A DNA stretch of 64,000 bases from an uncultured Photobacterium sp. (GTDB lineage Bacteria; Pseudomonadota; Gammaproteobacteria; Enterobacterales; Vibrionaceae), in the NCBI RefSeq assembly GCF_947502415.1, contig NZ_CANMZV010000013.1, forward strand, positions 62,001 through 126,000, given 5' to 3'. Every line of letters starts with the position of its first letter. Positions within the stretch are counted from its first letter, which is position 1. Shown piece after piece: positions 39,182 through 50,146 of the stretch. The notes beneath the pieces were generated by a model. The model was given only the letters and a program-made list of their open reading frames with translations, made no database searches and was not told the origin of the DNA. Made by a program: the position numbers and the translations under genes.

Positions 39182-40627
39182 TTACTGCGTCCCACCGACA
39201 GTCATTGAGTCAATTTTCAGGGTTGGCTGACCAACACCTACTGGCACGCTCTGACCGGCCTTGCCACATACGCCAACGCCACGGTCGATATCCAGATCAT
39301 TACCTACCATCGACACTTTTTGCATCGCCTCAATACCACTGCCAATCAAGGTTGCCCCTTTGATCGGGCGGGTGATCTTACCGTTTTCAATCAGGTAGGC
39401 TTCCGACGCAGAGAAAACAAACTTACCCGAAGTGATATCAACCTGGCCACCACCAAAGTTAGGGGCATAGATCCCCTGCTTCACGCTGCCGATGATCTCT
39501 TCCGGAGTGTGCTCACCCGGCAACATATAAGTATTAGTCATACGCGGCATAGGTAGGTGAGCATAAGACTCACGGCGACCATTACCGGTTGGATTAACGC
39601 CCATCAAACGTGCATTAAGCTTATCCTGCATATAGCCTTTGAGCTTACCGCCTTCAACCAGCACATTGTATTGTCCCGGTGTCCCCTCATCATCGATATT
39701 AATCGAGCCGCGACGATTGACCAAGGTGCCGTCATCGACAATGGTGCACAATGGTGAAGTGACTTGTTCACCCATATGACCAGCAAACATCGACGAACCT
39801 TTGCGGTTAAAGTCACCTTCCAAACCGTGACCTACCGCTTCATGCAGTAGCACTCCCGGCCAGCCGGCACCCAGTACGACCGGCATCGTTCCGGCAGGCG
39901 CAGCATCTGCATCAATATTGATCAGTGCCTGACGAAGTGCCTCGTCTGCATAATTCAAGGCGATCGATTTACCGTTTTCCTCATTCAGGAAATACTCATA
40001 ACCGTAACGGCCACCACCACCGGCACTGCCGTGCTCACGCTTGTCGCCTTTTTCAATCAACACACTGACAGACAAACGTACCAACGGGCGGATATCAGCA
40101 GCGTAAGTGCCATCCAGAGCAGCTACCAGTACCTGCTCATAAACACCATTAATACTGACAGAGACTTCCTTGACCAGCGGCTCTTTGGTACGGATATAGC
40201 GGTCAATTTCCTCAAGCAAGGCAATCTTCTGATGTTTGTCAAAACTGCCCAGCGGATCCACCGGAGCATAGATTCCCGCAGGAGAAACAGGACTAAATGC
40301 CTGAACCTTACCCTGGCCGCCACCACGAACAATACCACGGGCCGCTTTGGCACTCTGAGTCAGTGCTAACTGGTTAATTTGATCGGAATAGGCAAATCCC
40401 GTCTTTTCACCAGATACCGCGCGAACACCGACACCTCGGTCGATATTGAACGAGCCATCCTTGATAATACTGTCTTCCAGAACCAAGGATTCATGCCAGC
40501 AAGACTGAAAATAAATATCGGCATAATCCACATCCCGAGCAGCAATCAGCCCCAGAATTTGACTTAATTCGTCGCGCCCCAGCCCAGACTGGGCCAACAT
40601 GGTATTTTCTACAGTTTCCAGAGTCAT
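39182..40627 (-). CDS. tldD: Metalloprotease catalytic subunit TldD
   Basis: TldD is the zinc-bearing catalytic half of the TldD-TldE protease. The metal motif H262-E263-x-x-x-H267 is visible in [13 protein letters not shown]. The N-terminal part and the [20 protein letters not shown] segment are family-typical. The length of 481 residues equals E. coli TldD. It sits 22 bases after the nitrilase-family gene and probably shares its transcript. Confidence 0.96.
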   Translation of the reverse strand: MTLETVENTMLAQSGLGRDELSQILGLIAARDVDYADIYFQSCWHESLVLEDSIIKDGSFNIDRGVGVRAVSGEKTGFAYSDQINQLALTQSAKAARGIVRGGGQGKVQAFSPVSPAGIYAPVDPLGSFDKHQKIALLEEIDRYIRTKEPLVKEVSVSINGVYEQVLVAALDGTYAADIRPLVRLSVSVLIEKGDKREHGSAGGGGRYGYEYFLNEENGKSIALNYADEALRQALINIDADAAPAGTMPVVLGAGWPGVLLHEAVGHGLEGDFNRKGSSMFAGHMGEQVTSPLCTIVDDGTLVNRRGSINIDDEGTPGQYNVLVEGGKLKGYMQDKLNARLMGVNPTGNGRRESYAHLPMPRMTNTYMLPGEHTPEEIIGSVKQGIYAPNFGGGQVDITSGKFVFSASEAYLIENGKITRPIKGATLIGSGIEAMQKVSMVGNDLDIDRGVGVCGKAGQSVPVGVGQPTLKIDSMTVGGTQ

Positions 40628-40649
40628 TCACTTTGCTCTTGTAAGGTAT

Positions 40650-41468
40650 CTATCGCTGATGAACGCCTAATCGCGCATGTTTCACCAACGGCATATTTGT
40701 TCTGATAGCCTGGCTTAAATTCAAATCCAGATCAGCCGTCAGGACACCGGTTCCCTCTTTTTGACAGGTAACCACTTGTCCCCAAGGGTCGATAATCATC
40801 GAGTGCCCCCATGTTTCACGGCCCTCATTATGTTCCCCCCACTGGGCCGCAGCCACAATCCAGCACTGGGTCTCTACGGCTCTTGCCCGAAGCAAAACAT
40901 CCCAATGAGCCTTCCCGGTAACTTTGGTAAATGCTGCCGGCACCACAATTATATCAGCGCCCTGCTCTCTCAATGCGGCATACAGTTGAGGGAACCGAAT
41001 ATCATAACAGATTGATAATCCGATGTTACCAAAGGGAGTCGGCACCACTTTCACTTCTCGCCCCGGCTGAAACGTATCGGATTCCCGGTAGCTCTGGTAC
41101 TGATCTTCAACCTCAACATCGAACATATGCATTTTGTCATAATGCGCCTGGCACTGTCCCTGATCATCAAACAATAGCGCCGTTGTGGTGATCGCATCAT
41201 CTGGCTGACGGATAGGCATCGAGCCAACCAGCAGCCAGATCCCGAGCTGTTTACTCTGGGCGGATAGCTCAGCTTGCAACGGGCCATTTCCTAAGGGCTC
41301 GGCATGGCGATGGTAGTCCGCTCGAGAACCAAACACCAGACAGTTTTCTGGCGTGACAACCAATTTAGCTCCCTGTAATTGCAAGCCCTTGAGTTTCTTC
41401 TTCAGCTTTCGTAAATTCACTTCAGGATCGGCACCTGAATTCATCTGTACGACACCTACTTTTGCCAT
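40650..41468 (-). CDS. Carbon-nitrogen hydrolase (nitrilase superfamily, Nit-type amidase)
   Basis: The product is a cytoplasmic amidase of the nitrilase superfamily. The catalytic triad E41 (TPENC), K112 (HYDKMHMFDV) and C154 (LSICYDIRFPQLY) is complete in 272 residues. The family branch resembles Nit1-type proteins, whose known activity is hydrolysis of deaminated glutathione, a metabolite-repair reaction. The exact substrate here is inferred. It lies between yhdP and tldD, a position where E. coli has no gene. Its ATG at 41468 is supported by conserved MAKVGVVQMNSG. Confidence 0.9.
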   Translation of the reverse strand: MAKVGVVQMNSGADPEVNLRKLKKKLKGLQLQGAKLVVTPENCLVFGSRADYHRHAEPLGNGPLQAELSAQSKQLGIWLLVGSMPIRQPDDAITTTALLFDDQGQCQAHYDKMHMFDVEVEDQYQSYRESDTFQPGREVKVVPTPFGNIGLSICYDIRFPQLYAALREQGADIIVVPAAFTKVTGKAHWDVLLRARAVETQCWIVAAAQWGEHNEGRETWGHSMIIDPWGQVVTCQKEGTGVLTADLDLNLSQAIRTNMPLVKHARLGVHQR

Positions 41469-41531
41469 CTTTCAATTCCTTTTTTAACGCTTCATGCCAA
41501 TCCATTATGTCTGTATTAAATGTCGTTTTTC

Positions 41532-44500
41532 TTACTTTCTCAGCTTTTCTGGCACAGTATACTCACCGGTAAAGCGAGATTTTTCAGTCACTACCGGAGA
41601 GTCAATCGGCCCTTTCACTGCATAGTTGACCTGAGTAAATACATCCAACACCGGCGAGAGCGCCGTTGATATCGCAAAAACATAAATCGCGGTATGTGGC
41701 GCCACGGCAAAGGCAGTCAGAACCGGAATGCCGGACGTCAAGTCAGGAATAAACTTCACGTTAGCATCCACGGTTTCATTTACAAGGTTAGCACTTCCCT
41801 GAATAAACATATCACCGGCCAAGGCTTGCATTTCAATATCATCGGTTTCAAACAAGCCATTTTCAATCCGCCCCGAACCTTTGATGTAATTAAACGCCAG
41901 ACCATCATCAAAGATACCTGAAAAATCGAGCTGCATTTTTCGCACAATTGAGTCGATACTGAATAATCCAAGCAAGCGCCCTGCACCACCGACTTCGCTG
42001 ACCACCCCTTTACCGGTTTCGGTTTTCAGCTCCCCCGTCAAGGTCTCGCGGTGCATACGCCAAGGCGCGCCCTGCCACTGGATTGAGGCATAGCTGCTAA
42101 ACTTCGCTCCCTGAATTCCCCCAGAGACACCAAACCGCCCCATCAGATCCGAACTGTTCTCGCCTTCAATATCAAAAGCTATTTGAGTTTCATTCTGCTC
42201 ACTGTCCAGTGTCCAGTGTCCATCCAGGCTCAGCGTCGTCGTACCGGAATCTATCATGAAGTTACGCAGCTCCAGTGTCGTTCCTTCACGGCGCAACTTG
42301 CCCGACATCTTTCCAAGACGATACCCCTGCAACCACGCGTCCTCCAACTGAAAATCAATTTCCGGCATATTCGCCATCATATTACGGTCAAAATCAGTGG
42401 CCGGTGGAATATTGCTTTGCGGCACGTATTTTTCGCGAGACGATGGGTCATCCACCTTCTCGAGATCCACACCCGGCAAGTTCAGGTGCATATTTTCCAG
42501 CGAAAGCCTTAGCGGCGAACCATCAGGCCAGAAAGCTTCCCCTTTCATCTCCCTGCTCCCCAGGAGCATATGCCACTGTCCCGGTTGTCGACGGACAGCC
42601 AAATCAACATCATTCCAGCTCAGCGAAGCAAGCTGCAACGTCTCAATCTGGCCATTAACCCGAGTTGGCAAAGGCAATGCTGGCATCACAGCCGGCTTTC
42701 CACTGTTCGCCATCTGGGTTGCCTTTTCATTTATTTCACCAGCCAGGTCTAGCCAACGATCAGCATCCAACGCTGCCGTGTTAATCCGCAACACATGGCT
42801 GTCACGAGAAAGCGTACGTGGCTTGCCGCTTCCCACCAGCAATTCACTGGCATCAATTTCCAAGCGCTCAGGAACCAGATTGATAATCGCCTGATAGGTT
42901 GCATCCGGCACGACGACTTTCCCGGTCAGTGATTCAGCATTCCCTGTCGCATTAACACGAGCTTGCGCTTGAGTACCCAAAGGCATCTGTAGCGGGTAAG
43001 GTAGCTGACTATCAACAGCGGAAAGATCAGCGGTCAGCTCAACATCATAATTAAAGCCGGTATCATGCAAGCTGACACCAATACCGGCCTGCCATGGGCT
43101 GCGACCAGAGACATGCGCTAGCAACGGATCATCGAGCTGCTGCTGCAATATTACGACCTGCCAGTCTCCAGCCACATTAATATCAACCTGATAACCCGTA
43201 TCAACGCTGTTTCCGGCAAATCCGAAAGTTACAGGCTGAGCCAGCAACACACCATCCAGCCCTTCGGCCTTAATCACATCGTTATCAAAACTCAGGCTAC
43301 CAGTAACTTGACTGATCTTGAGCTGCGGCGTTTCCATTACCAACTGGTTATCCTGTAGCTTCGCCGAGCCCCAAGCCCTGACTTCACTACCATCAAAAGG
43401 AATATCCAGTTTGAAGCGAGTGTTCACCGGCCCACTGACCTGTACCGTCGTCATTGCAGCCCCGACCGAATCTACCAACGGGGTCGCCAGCATGTAATCG
43501 CGGATCTGCTCGCCTTCAGCGCCGACCTCAAGTGACAACTTCAAATGACCGCCTTCCCTCAACTCAGCCTCTCCCGTAACCTGAGACGCCGTTGCCCCCA
43601 TGGTTTTGGCATGACTGGCATTAAGAGACATAAGGTCATTTTCAAAATGCAAATTTAGCTTCAAGTCTGTTAGCTCTGGCCAGGCGGTATCAAAACTAAA
43701 ACGCCCCTCACGCAGCGGTACGTAAGCTTGGAAAACACCCTCATGATTAGCGTACGGGAAATCAGCCAGTTCACCGTACCACAGCAGCTGAGCTCGTTCG
43801 GCTTTACCGCCGCGAATCGCTGCAGACAGATAGTCGGTCAACTTTTCCCCCAATGCCAATGCAGGCAAATAACGCCAGGTTTCACCGACATTGCTGGCTA
43901 AAACCTCACCATAAAATGACAGCCAGGCCGGAGAGTCAGATGGGAAATCCAGCCGAAACTGGCCGTCTGCTTTCAAATGTGGGGTCAATACCGACAGCTG
44001 ATCACTCCACAGCCGCCAGCCATCATTACCAACCTGCCAGTAAGCAGTTACTTCGCCTTTGGATATCGGCAGTGGTGCCTGGAACACATTGCCGTAAGGC
44101 AACATATCATCAGCCAGATGCAGCACCGCCTTTCCACCATTCAAGTTACCGGACACCTGCGCATCCAGTTTATGGATTTCAGGCAACAACTCCCACTGCT
44201 TCATACCAAATTGCTTCAGCTCCGCAGAAAAGCGCGGTGATTGGCCGCTATGAGCTGACACACGGATATCCTGCATCTGGCCTGACGGCTGTAAGGCATA
44301 CAAAATGTCAGCTGCCGTACTGTCTTTAGGTAAAAAGCTTACAAAAGGAAGCAGGTGCTCCAACGACAATTGACTCAATGCTAACTGCCAACGCTCTGGC
44401 TCCCACTGCGCGGTGACATCAAATGCAGGCCACTGCACTTTGTCGGTTTGCAGGTTCAACTGATCGCTGTCAATTCGCCATCCGTTTTTACCGTCAGCTA

Positions 44501-45422
44501 ACAGTAAAGGCGTCAGCCCCACCAGCCCCTGACGGATCCGGAATTCATGCTTTTCGTTTCCCCAGTGCCAGCGTAAATAGCTATCATCCAACCGAGCCAG
44601 ACTATTAACTACCCGGCCACTTTTCAGATTGAGCCAAACTTCAGCATTAATATTACTGCCTGTGACATCGGCCTCACCCAGCATTTGCTTGTTCAGCCAC
44701 GGGGTAATAGATAGATTCTGAGTCTGGACATAAATACTTCCCGACATCTCTGGCAAAGAGCGCTTAGCCGATAAGTTAGCAATCACTCGCATCTGGCTGA
44801 AATGAGTATCGGCAACGCTTACCACCCCTTCAGCAAGGTGCTGACCGCCAGTACCGTCCCACTTCAGTTCATTAATGTCGATGCGCTGCTTATTACCTGC
44901 CGGCGAGATCAGGGTGATATCAGAATTTCTTAACGAAAATTTGCCCAACTGAACAAAGATCAGTTCTTCAAGCCGGGAAATAGTCGAAGCCTGGCTATTA
45001 CCTTTGGTAACCGGAGCCGAGCTCTGGCTAAACACCGAGCCAGGTAACCGGGTCAAATCCAGACTCAACCGATCAATACGGATATCTTTGAAAACGGGAC
45101 GCATTTCAAGCGCAGAACGCAGCATGTCGAACTGCATCTCGACATCCCCAACCCGGACAATCGAATCCGGGTCATCGCTCGCCGCAACACTCACTCCCTG
45201 CAAAAGCAGGGAAGGTCCAAGGTTTCGCCAGTGGCCTTCAACATGGGCGATCTCCAGGCGCATTTCAGCCTGTTCCGATGCCCACTGGCGGATAGGTTCT
45301 CGATATTCGTTTAGCTGGGGAAGGAAAAAACGCAGACCACTAATAGCAATAGCGGCCAGTACCAACATCGTCAGTACCAGCCACATTAATCCACGCACCA
45401 GACGAACTGGAACTGTTGTCAC
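41532..45422 (-). CDS. yhdP: YhdP, AsmA-like inter-membrane phospholipid transport protein
   Basis: YhdP is a very large AsmA-like protein anchored in the inner membrane that helps move phospholipids to the outer membrane. One N-terminal helix (about residues 12-30) precedes about 1250 residues of beta-rich periplasmic repeats (DUF3971 and AsmA_2 regions), ending in a hydrophobic SGIPVLTAFAVAPHTAIYVFAIS segment. Length is 1296 residues (1266 in E. coli). Translation starts at a GTG (45422) with GAGG seven bases ahead. It follows rng by 21 bases in the mre-maf-rng-yhdP-tldD order of E. coli. Confidence 0.94.
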   Translation of the reverse strand: MTTVPVRLVRGLMWLVLTMLVLAAIAISGLRFFLPQLNEYREPIRQWASEQAEMRLEIAHVEGHWRNLGPSLLLQGVSVAASDDPDSIVRVGDVEMQFDMLRSALEMRPVFKDIRIDRLSLDLTRLPGSVFSQSSAPVTKGNSQASTISRLEELIFVQLGKFSLRNSDITLISPAGNKQRIDINELKWDGTGGQHLAEGVVSVADTHFSQMRVIANLSAKRSLPEMSGSIYVQTQNLSITPWLNKQMLGEADVTGSNINAEVWLNLKSGRVVNSLARLDDSYLRWHWGNEKHEFRIRQGLVGLTPLLLADGKNGWRIDSDQLNLQTDKVQWPAFDVTAQWEPERWQLALSQLSLEHLLPFVSFLPKDSTAADILYALQPSGQMQDIRVSAHSGQSPRFSAELKQFGMKQWELLPEIHKLDAQVSGNLNGGKAVLHLADDMLPYGNVFQAPLPISKGEVTAYWQVGNDGWRLWSDQLSVLTPHLKADGQFRLDFPSDSPAWLSFYGEVLASNVGETWRYLPALALGEKLTDYLSAAIRGGKAERAQLLWYGELADFPYANHEGVFQAYVPLREGRFSFDTAWPELTDLKLNLHFENDLMSLNASHAKTMGATASQVTGEAELREGGHLKLSLEVGAEGEQIRDYMLATPLVDSVGAAMTTVQVSGPVNTRFKLDIPFDGSEVRAWGSAKLQDNQLVMETPQLKISQVTGSLSFDNDVIKAEGLDGVLLAQPVTFGFAGNSVDTGYQVDINVAGDWQVVILQQQLDDPLLAHVSGRSPWQAGIGVSLHDTGFNYDVELTADLSAVDSQLPYPLQMPLGTQAQARVNATGNAESLTGKVVVPDATYQAIINLVPERLEIDASELLVGSGKPRTLSRDSHVLRINTAALDADRWLDLAGEINEKATQMANSGKPAVMPALPLPTRVNGQIETLQLASLSWNDVDLAVRRQPGQWHMLLGSREMKGEAFWPDGSPLRLSLENMHLNLPGVDLEKVDDPSSREKYVPQSNIPPATDFDRNMMANMPEIDFQLEDAWLQGYRLGKMSGKLRREGTTLELRNFMIDSGTTTLSLDGHWTLDSEQNETQIAFDIEGENSSDLMGRFGVSGGIQGAKFSSYASIQWQGAPWRMHRETLTGELKTETGKGVVSEVGGAGRLLGLFSIDSIVRKMQLDFSGIFDDGLAFNYIKGSGRIENGLFETDDIEMQALAGDMFIQGSANLVNETVDANVKFIPDLTSGIPVLTAFAVAPHTAIYVFAISTALSPVLDVFTQVNYAVKGPIDSPVVTEKSRFTGEYTVPEKLRK

Positions 45423-45443
45423 TCAATAGCCTCGCATCGGTTA

Positions 45444-46913
45444 TTACATCATTACAACGTCAAACTGCTCTTGACTGTATAAAGGCTCAGCCTTGATTTT
45501 CACCTGTTTACCGATAAACACTTCCAGCTCAGCCAGGGCATGATACTCATCGCCCGCTAATGCTTCACCGACAGCCGGGGCAACGTACACAACAAAGCGG
45601 TCAGCATCATAGGCCCGGTTAACGCGGGTAATTTCACGCAGGATCTCGTAACAAACACTTTCCACGGTTTTTACCGTTCCGCGACCTTCACAAGTAGGGC
45701 AAGTACCACACAAGACGTGCTCGATACTTTCACGAGTCCGCTTACGGGTCATTTCCACCAGTCCCAGCTGGGTAAAGCCATTGATATTGGTCTTAACCCG
45801 GTCATATGACAGCGCCTGCTCCAATGCCAGCAAGACTCGGCGGCGGTGATCTTCCTGAGCCATATCGATAAAGTCGATAATGATGATCCCACCCAAATTA
45901 CGCAGGCGAAGCTGACGGGCAATAGCCTTCGTCGCCTCGATATTGGTGTTGAAGATCGTCTCTTCCAAGTTGCGGCGACCAACAAAAGCCCCGGTATTGA
46001 TATCCACCGTCGTCATGGCTTCTGTCTGATCGATAATCAAATACCCACCGGACTTCAGCTCAACCTTACGGTCCAGCGAACGTTGGATCTCACTTTCGGT
46101 ATCGTACAGGTCAAAAATCGGCTGCTCACCAGCATAATAGAGCAGCTTATCACTCAGCTCCGGCACGAACTCATCGGTAAACTCTTTCAGATTTTCAAAA
46201 CCAAGGCGGGAGTCCACCTGAATGCAATCCAATTCAGTACCAACAAAATCACGCAAAATCCGTTGTGCCAAGCCAAGCTCACCGTAAAGCATCGACTTCG
46301 GCTTATACTTCGACTTACGCTCCAATACCTTACGCCATAAATGCTTCAAAAATGCCGCATCTTGAGCCATCTCTTCCGACGTCGCCCCTTCGGCTGCCGT
46401 ACGGATAATAAAGCCACCAAGCTCGTCACAATATTTGTTCACGACCTTCTTCAGGCGCTCGCGCTCATCTTCGCTTTCAATCCGCTGAGATACACCGACG
46501 TGACCAGCTCCCGGCATAAAGACTAAATAACGCGATGGTAAAGTGACATCCGTCGTCAAACGCGCACCTTTGGTACCCAAAGGATCCTTAACCACCTGAA
46601 CGACCAGATCCTGGCCCTGGCGTACCAGCTCAGAAATGTCCCGAACCTGAAACTGCTGTTTCTCGTTTTCAGCCACGCACTCTGTGTGGGGAACAATATC
46701 GGAAGCGTGAAGGAAAGCTGCTTTATCTAGGCCAATATCAACAAAGGCAGCTTGCATACCAGGCAATACCCGGCTCACTCGACCCTTATAAATATTACCG
46801 ACAATACCGCGTTTGGATTCTCGTTCTATATGTACTTCCTGAAGGTTCCCTCCTTCAATCATTGCAACGCGTGTTTCACTAGGCGTCACATTAATCAGCA
46901 GCTCTGTGCTCAT
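45444..46913 (-). CDS. rng: Ribonuclease G
   Basis: RNase G is a single-strand-specific endonuclease that matures the 16S rRNA 5' end and takes part in mRNA decay. The 489-residue length equals E. coli. An N-terminal S1 domain (about residues 35-125) precedes the RNase E/G catalytic core with VDINTGAFVGRRNLEETIFNTN and IIIIDFIDMAQEDHRRRV, supplying the two catalytic aspartates. The zinc-link CGTCPTCEGRG follows. It lacks the long scaffold of RNase E. It lies 14 bases after maf. Confidence 0.97.
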   Translation of the reverse strand: MSTELLINVTPSETRVAMIEGGNLQEVHIERESKRGIVGNIYKGRVSRVLPGMQAAFVDIGLDKAAFLHASDIVPHTECVAENEKQQFQVRDISELVRQGQDLVVQVVKDPLGTKGARLTTDVTLPSRYLVFMPGAGHVGVSQRIESEDERERLKKVVNKYCDELGGFIIRTAAEGATSEEMAQDAAFLKHLWRKVLERKSKYKPKSMLYGELGLAQRILRDFVGTELDCIQVDSRLGFENLKEFTDEFVPELSDKLLYYAGEQPIFDLYDTESEIQRSLDRKVELKSGGYLIIDQTEAMTTVDINTGAFVGRRNLEETIFNTNIEATKAIARQLRLRNLGGIIIIDFIDMAQEDHRRRVLLALEQALSYDRVKTNINGFTQLGLVEMTRKRTRESIEHVLCGTCPTCEGRGTVKTVESVCYEILREITRVNRAYDADRFVVYVAPAVGEALAGDEYHALAELEVFIGKQVKIKAEPLYSQEQFDVVMM

Positions 46914-46927
46914 GGTTGCCTCTAAAT

Positions 46928-47500
46928 TTACAAACTTAAAAAGTCTTGAACCATGATGTCGGTTTCCACTAACGGTAACCCCACCACAGCGTAATAACTG
47001 CCATCGATACGCTCGATAAACTTGCCGCCAATCCCCTGAATACCATAACTGCCCGCTTTATCCTGCGGCTCACCACTTTGCCAATATGATTCTATTTCTT
47101 TTTCGGACAAAGCCTTGAACCAGACATTTGTTACAACAAGCTTGGTTTCATGACGCTCCGCAGTTGCCAGTGTCACCGCTGTCATCACCTGATGTTGGCG
47201 TCCTGACAGCAGCATCAGCATTCGCTGCGCATCTGCAAAGTTTTTCGGCTTCTCTAAAATTTCATCATCTACTACAACAATAGTATCTGAACCCAGTACC
47301 GGTGTCTGGCCATCGGTTTCTTTCACTCCGGCCAACGCCTTATCCTGTGATAAGCGCTGCACATAATCCGCCGGTGTCTCACCGGGCTGATGGCACTCTT
47401 CGACATCGACAACAACCCGTTCGAAGGTATAGCCGAGCTGGGCTAAAAGCTCCTTACGACGGGGGGAGCCCGATGCCAGATAAAGCTGAACTACAGACAT
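46928..47500 (-). CDS. maf: Maf-family nucleotide pyrophosphatase (YhdE)
   Basis: Maf proteins hydrolyse non-canonical or pyrimidine nucleoside triphosphates (dTTP/UTP type for YhdE). The 190-residue product has LYLASGSPRRKELLAQLG at the start, LGSDTIVVVDDEILEKP in the middle and DKAGSYGIQGIGGKFIERIDGSYYAVVGLPL toward the end. All are Maf hallmarks. It starts about 98 bases after mreD and precedes rng, as in E. coli. Confidence 0.95.
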   Translation of the reverse strand: MSVVQLYLASGSPRRKELLAQLGYTFERVVVDVEECHQPGETPADYVQRLSQDKALAGVKETDGQTPVLGSDTIVVVDDEILEKPKNFADAQRMLMLLSGRQHQVMTAVTLATAERHETKLVVTNVWFKALSEKEIESYWQSGEPQDKAGSYGIQGIGGKFIERIDGSYYAVVGLPLVETDIMVQDFLSL

Positions 47501-47598
47501 GATGGTACCATTTATTTAGATATCAAGAAGATCCACTCGATGCAATGGACGTTGTTAATCACAACCTAACACCGAACGGACCTTGTTTGAAAAGTTAT

Positions 47599-48087
47599 TT
47601 AACGAATTGAGAACTTACGGCGCATTCGCCGCAGTAATAAAAACAGCCACGGCCAAAGCAGGAAGTTAAGCAAAACCGCCCACAGCCGCTGCGGTTCAAA
47701 CGTGATCACCGATACCAGATACTCAGCCCAGAACTCAATCAGCTTGCCAGCTAACGACAACAAGGCCACTAACATTGCCTGCTGCCACAACGACAGGTTC
47801 CGCAATACCTGAAAATTCAGCGCCACGATATAACACAACAGCGACATCATCATGCCTCGAACACCAAGGGTTGAACCTAACATCAGATCCCATAGCAAGC
47901 CCAGCAGCAATGCCGTGCCGACATTCACCCGGTGAGGCAATGCCAGTACCCAATAGAAGGTAACCAGCAACACCCATGATGGCCTGAACAGTTCCAGCTC
48001 ACCCGGCCACGGAGCCGCCTGGAGGATCAATGCCACAATAAAAGACAGCCAGATCAATAAGCGGCCATTCGGTCGACTATTCGCCAC
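47599..48087 (-). CDS. mreD: Rod-shape-determining membrane protein MreD
   Basis: MreD is a polytopic inner-membrane subunit of the elongasome. The 162 residues (same as E. coli) form about five hydrophobic segments, with LFRPSWVLLVTFYWVLALPHRVNVGTALLLGLLWDLMLGS as the recognisable conserved part. It overlaps mreC by 11 bases. Confidence 0.95.
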   Translation of the reverse strand: MANSRPNGRLLIWLSFIVALILQAAPWPGELELFRPSWVLLVTFYWVLALPHRVNVGTALLLGLLWDLMLGSTLGVRGMMMSLLCYIVALNFQVLRNLSLWQQAMLVALLSLAGKLIEFWAEYLVSVITFEPQRLWAVLLNFLLWPWLFLLLRRMRRKFSIR

Positions 48088-48937
48088 TGTTGATCTCCCC
48101 TGCGATTAACGTTTCCCGCGGTGCCGGCCATACCAACAACAAGTAACGCAAGCGATCAAACTGTACTGTCGGTCTGGCTTTTATTTGTGCAAAAGGTCGT
48201 TTGTTATCAAACGAAAACTCAGTGACATGCCCAACCGGATACCCTTCAGGGAAACGGCCGCCCAAGCCAGAAGTCACCAGCAGATCCCCAACCAGAATAT
48301 CAGTACTGCTTGGAACATGCTCAAGCTGGATCTGGTCGATCTGACCACTACCCGAGGCTATCACCCGGATGTCATTACGCACCACCTGAACAGGGATTGC
48401 GTGAGTCGAGTCGATCAGCAACAGCACCCGGCTGTTATGCGCCCCGACATAAGATACCTGGCCAACGATCCCTTTTTCATTGATCACCGGCTGGCCTTCA
48501 TAAACGCCATCGACTCGTCCCTTATCAATCATCACCTGGTGACTGTACGGGTCTGAGTCCACGGCCATCACTTCTGCGATCAGCTTTTTCTCATCACGAA
48601 CAAACGGTGAGCCCAACAGCTCCCGCAAACGCTGGTTTTCCTGCTTCAGCTGGTCGAGCAACAGTACATCGCTCTGCTTGACCAATAACTCTCGCTTAAG
48701 TGCTTTATTTTCTGCCAATAAACGCTGATGGGAGCTCAACTGCCCAGACACACCATCTAATAAATCTCGTGGCAAGTTTGCCGCATACTGAAGCGGGGCT
48801 ATCGCTGAGTTCAGCAGATAACGTACATTGGCGAAGGCATCTAGGCGGCTGTCGGCCAGCATCAAACTAGCCGACAGTAATAGGGCAAGACACAGGCGTA
48901 GTTGCAGAGAAGGACCTCTGCCAAATATAGGTTTCAT
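48077..48937 (-). CDS. mreC: Rod-shape-determining protein MreC
   Basis: MreC is a bitopic protein that activates PBP2-RodA for lateral wall growth. It has one membrane helix (about residues 10-29), a coiled coil (about 68-110) and a beta-barrel periplasmic domain with ESDPYSHQ-like VDSDPYSHQVMIDKGRVDGVYEGQPVINEKGIVGQV. At 286 residues it lacks the proline-rich tail that makes the E. coli protein longer (367). It lies 40 bases after mreB. Confidence 0.95.
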   Translation of the reverse strand: MKPIFGRGPSLQLRLCLALLLSASLMLADSRLDAFANVRYLLNSAIAPLQYAANLPRDLLDGVSGQLSSHQRLLAENKALKRELLVKQSDVLLLDQLKQENQRLRELLGSPFVRDEKKLIAEVMAVDSDPYSHQVMIDKGRVDGVYEGQPVINEKGIVGQVSYVGAHNSRVLLLIDSTHAIPVQVVRNDIRVIASGSGQIDQIQLEHVPSSTDILVGDLLVTSGLGGRFPEGYPVGHVTEFSFDNKRPFAQIKARPTVQFDRLRYLLLVWPAPRETLIAGEINSGE

Positions 48938-48977
48938 CTAACGCTATAACCTGTTTAGTCTATTGCCAGGACTGGCA

Positions 48978-50030
<1,053 letters not shown>

Positions 50031-50069
50031 CTAATCCTGCAAGCTCACAAAATTCGTTAAATTGGGCTA

Positions 50070-50098
50070 AATGTACCAAGGGGCAAGGATCGAGACAA
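50070..50098 (-). promoter_or_regulatory. Candidate promoter of mreBCD
   Basis: Minus-strand TTGTCT (50098-50093), 17-base spacer, TACATT (50075-50070): four of six matches each, 49 bases before mreB. It would separate mre expression from the msh transcript that ends at 50147. Confidence 0.5.
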
Positions 50099-50146
50099 GG
50101 TAAGCTTTGTCAAACCTGCCACAGATCCGCATTTTATTTAATGAAG

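Noticed and set aside
42275-42894. Several plus-strand open frames of 100-165 codons inside yhdP
   Set aside because: All are antisense to a long conserved gene with normal codon use. They are shadows produced by its GC pattern.
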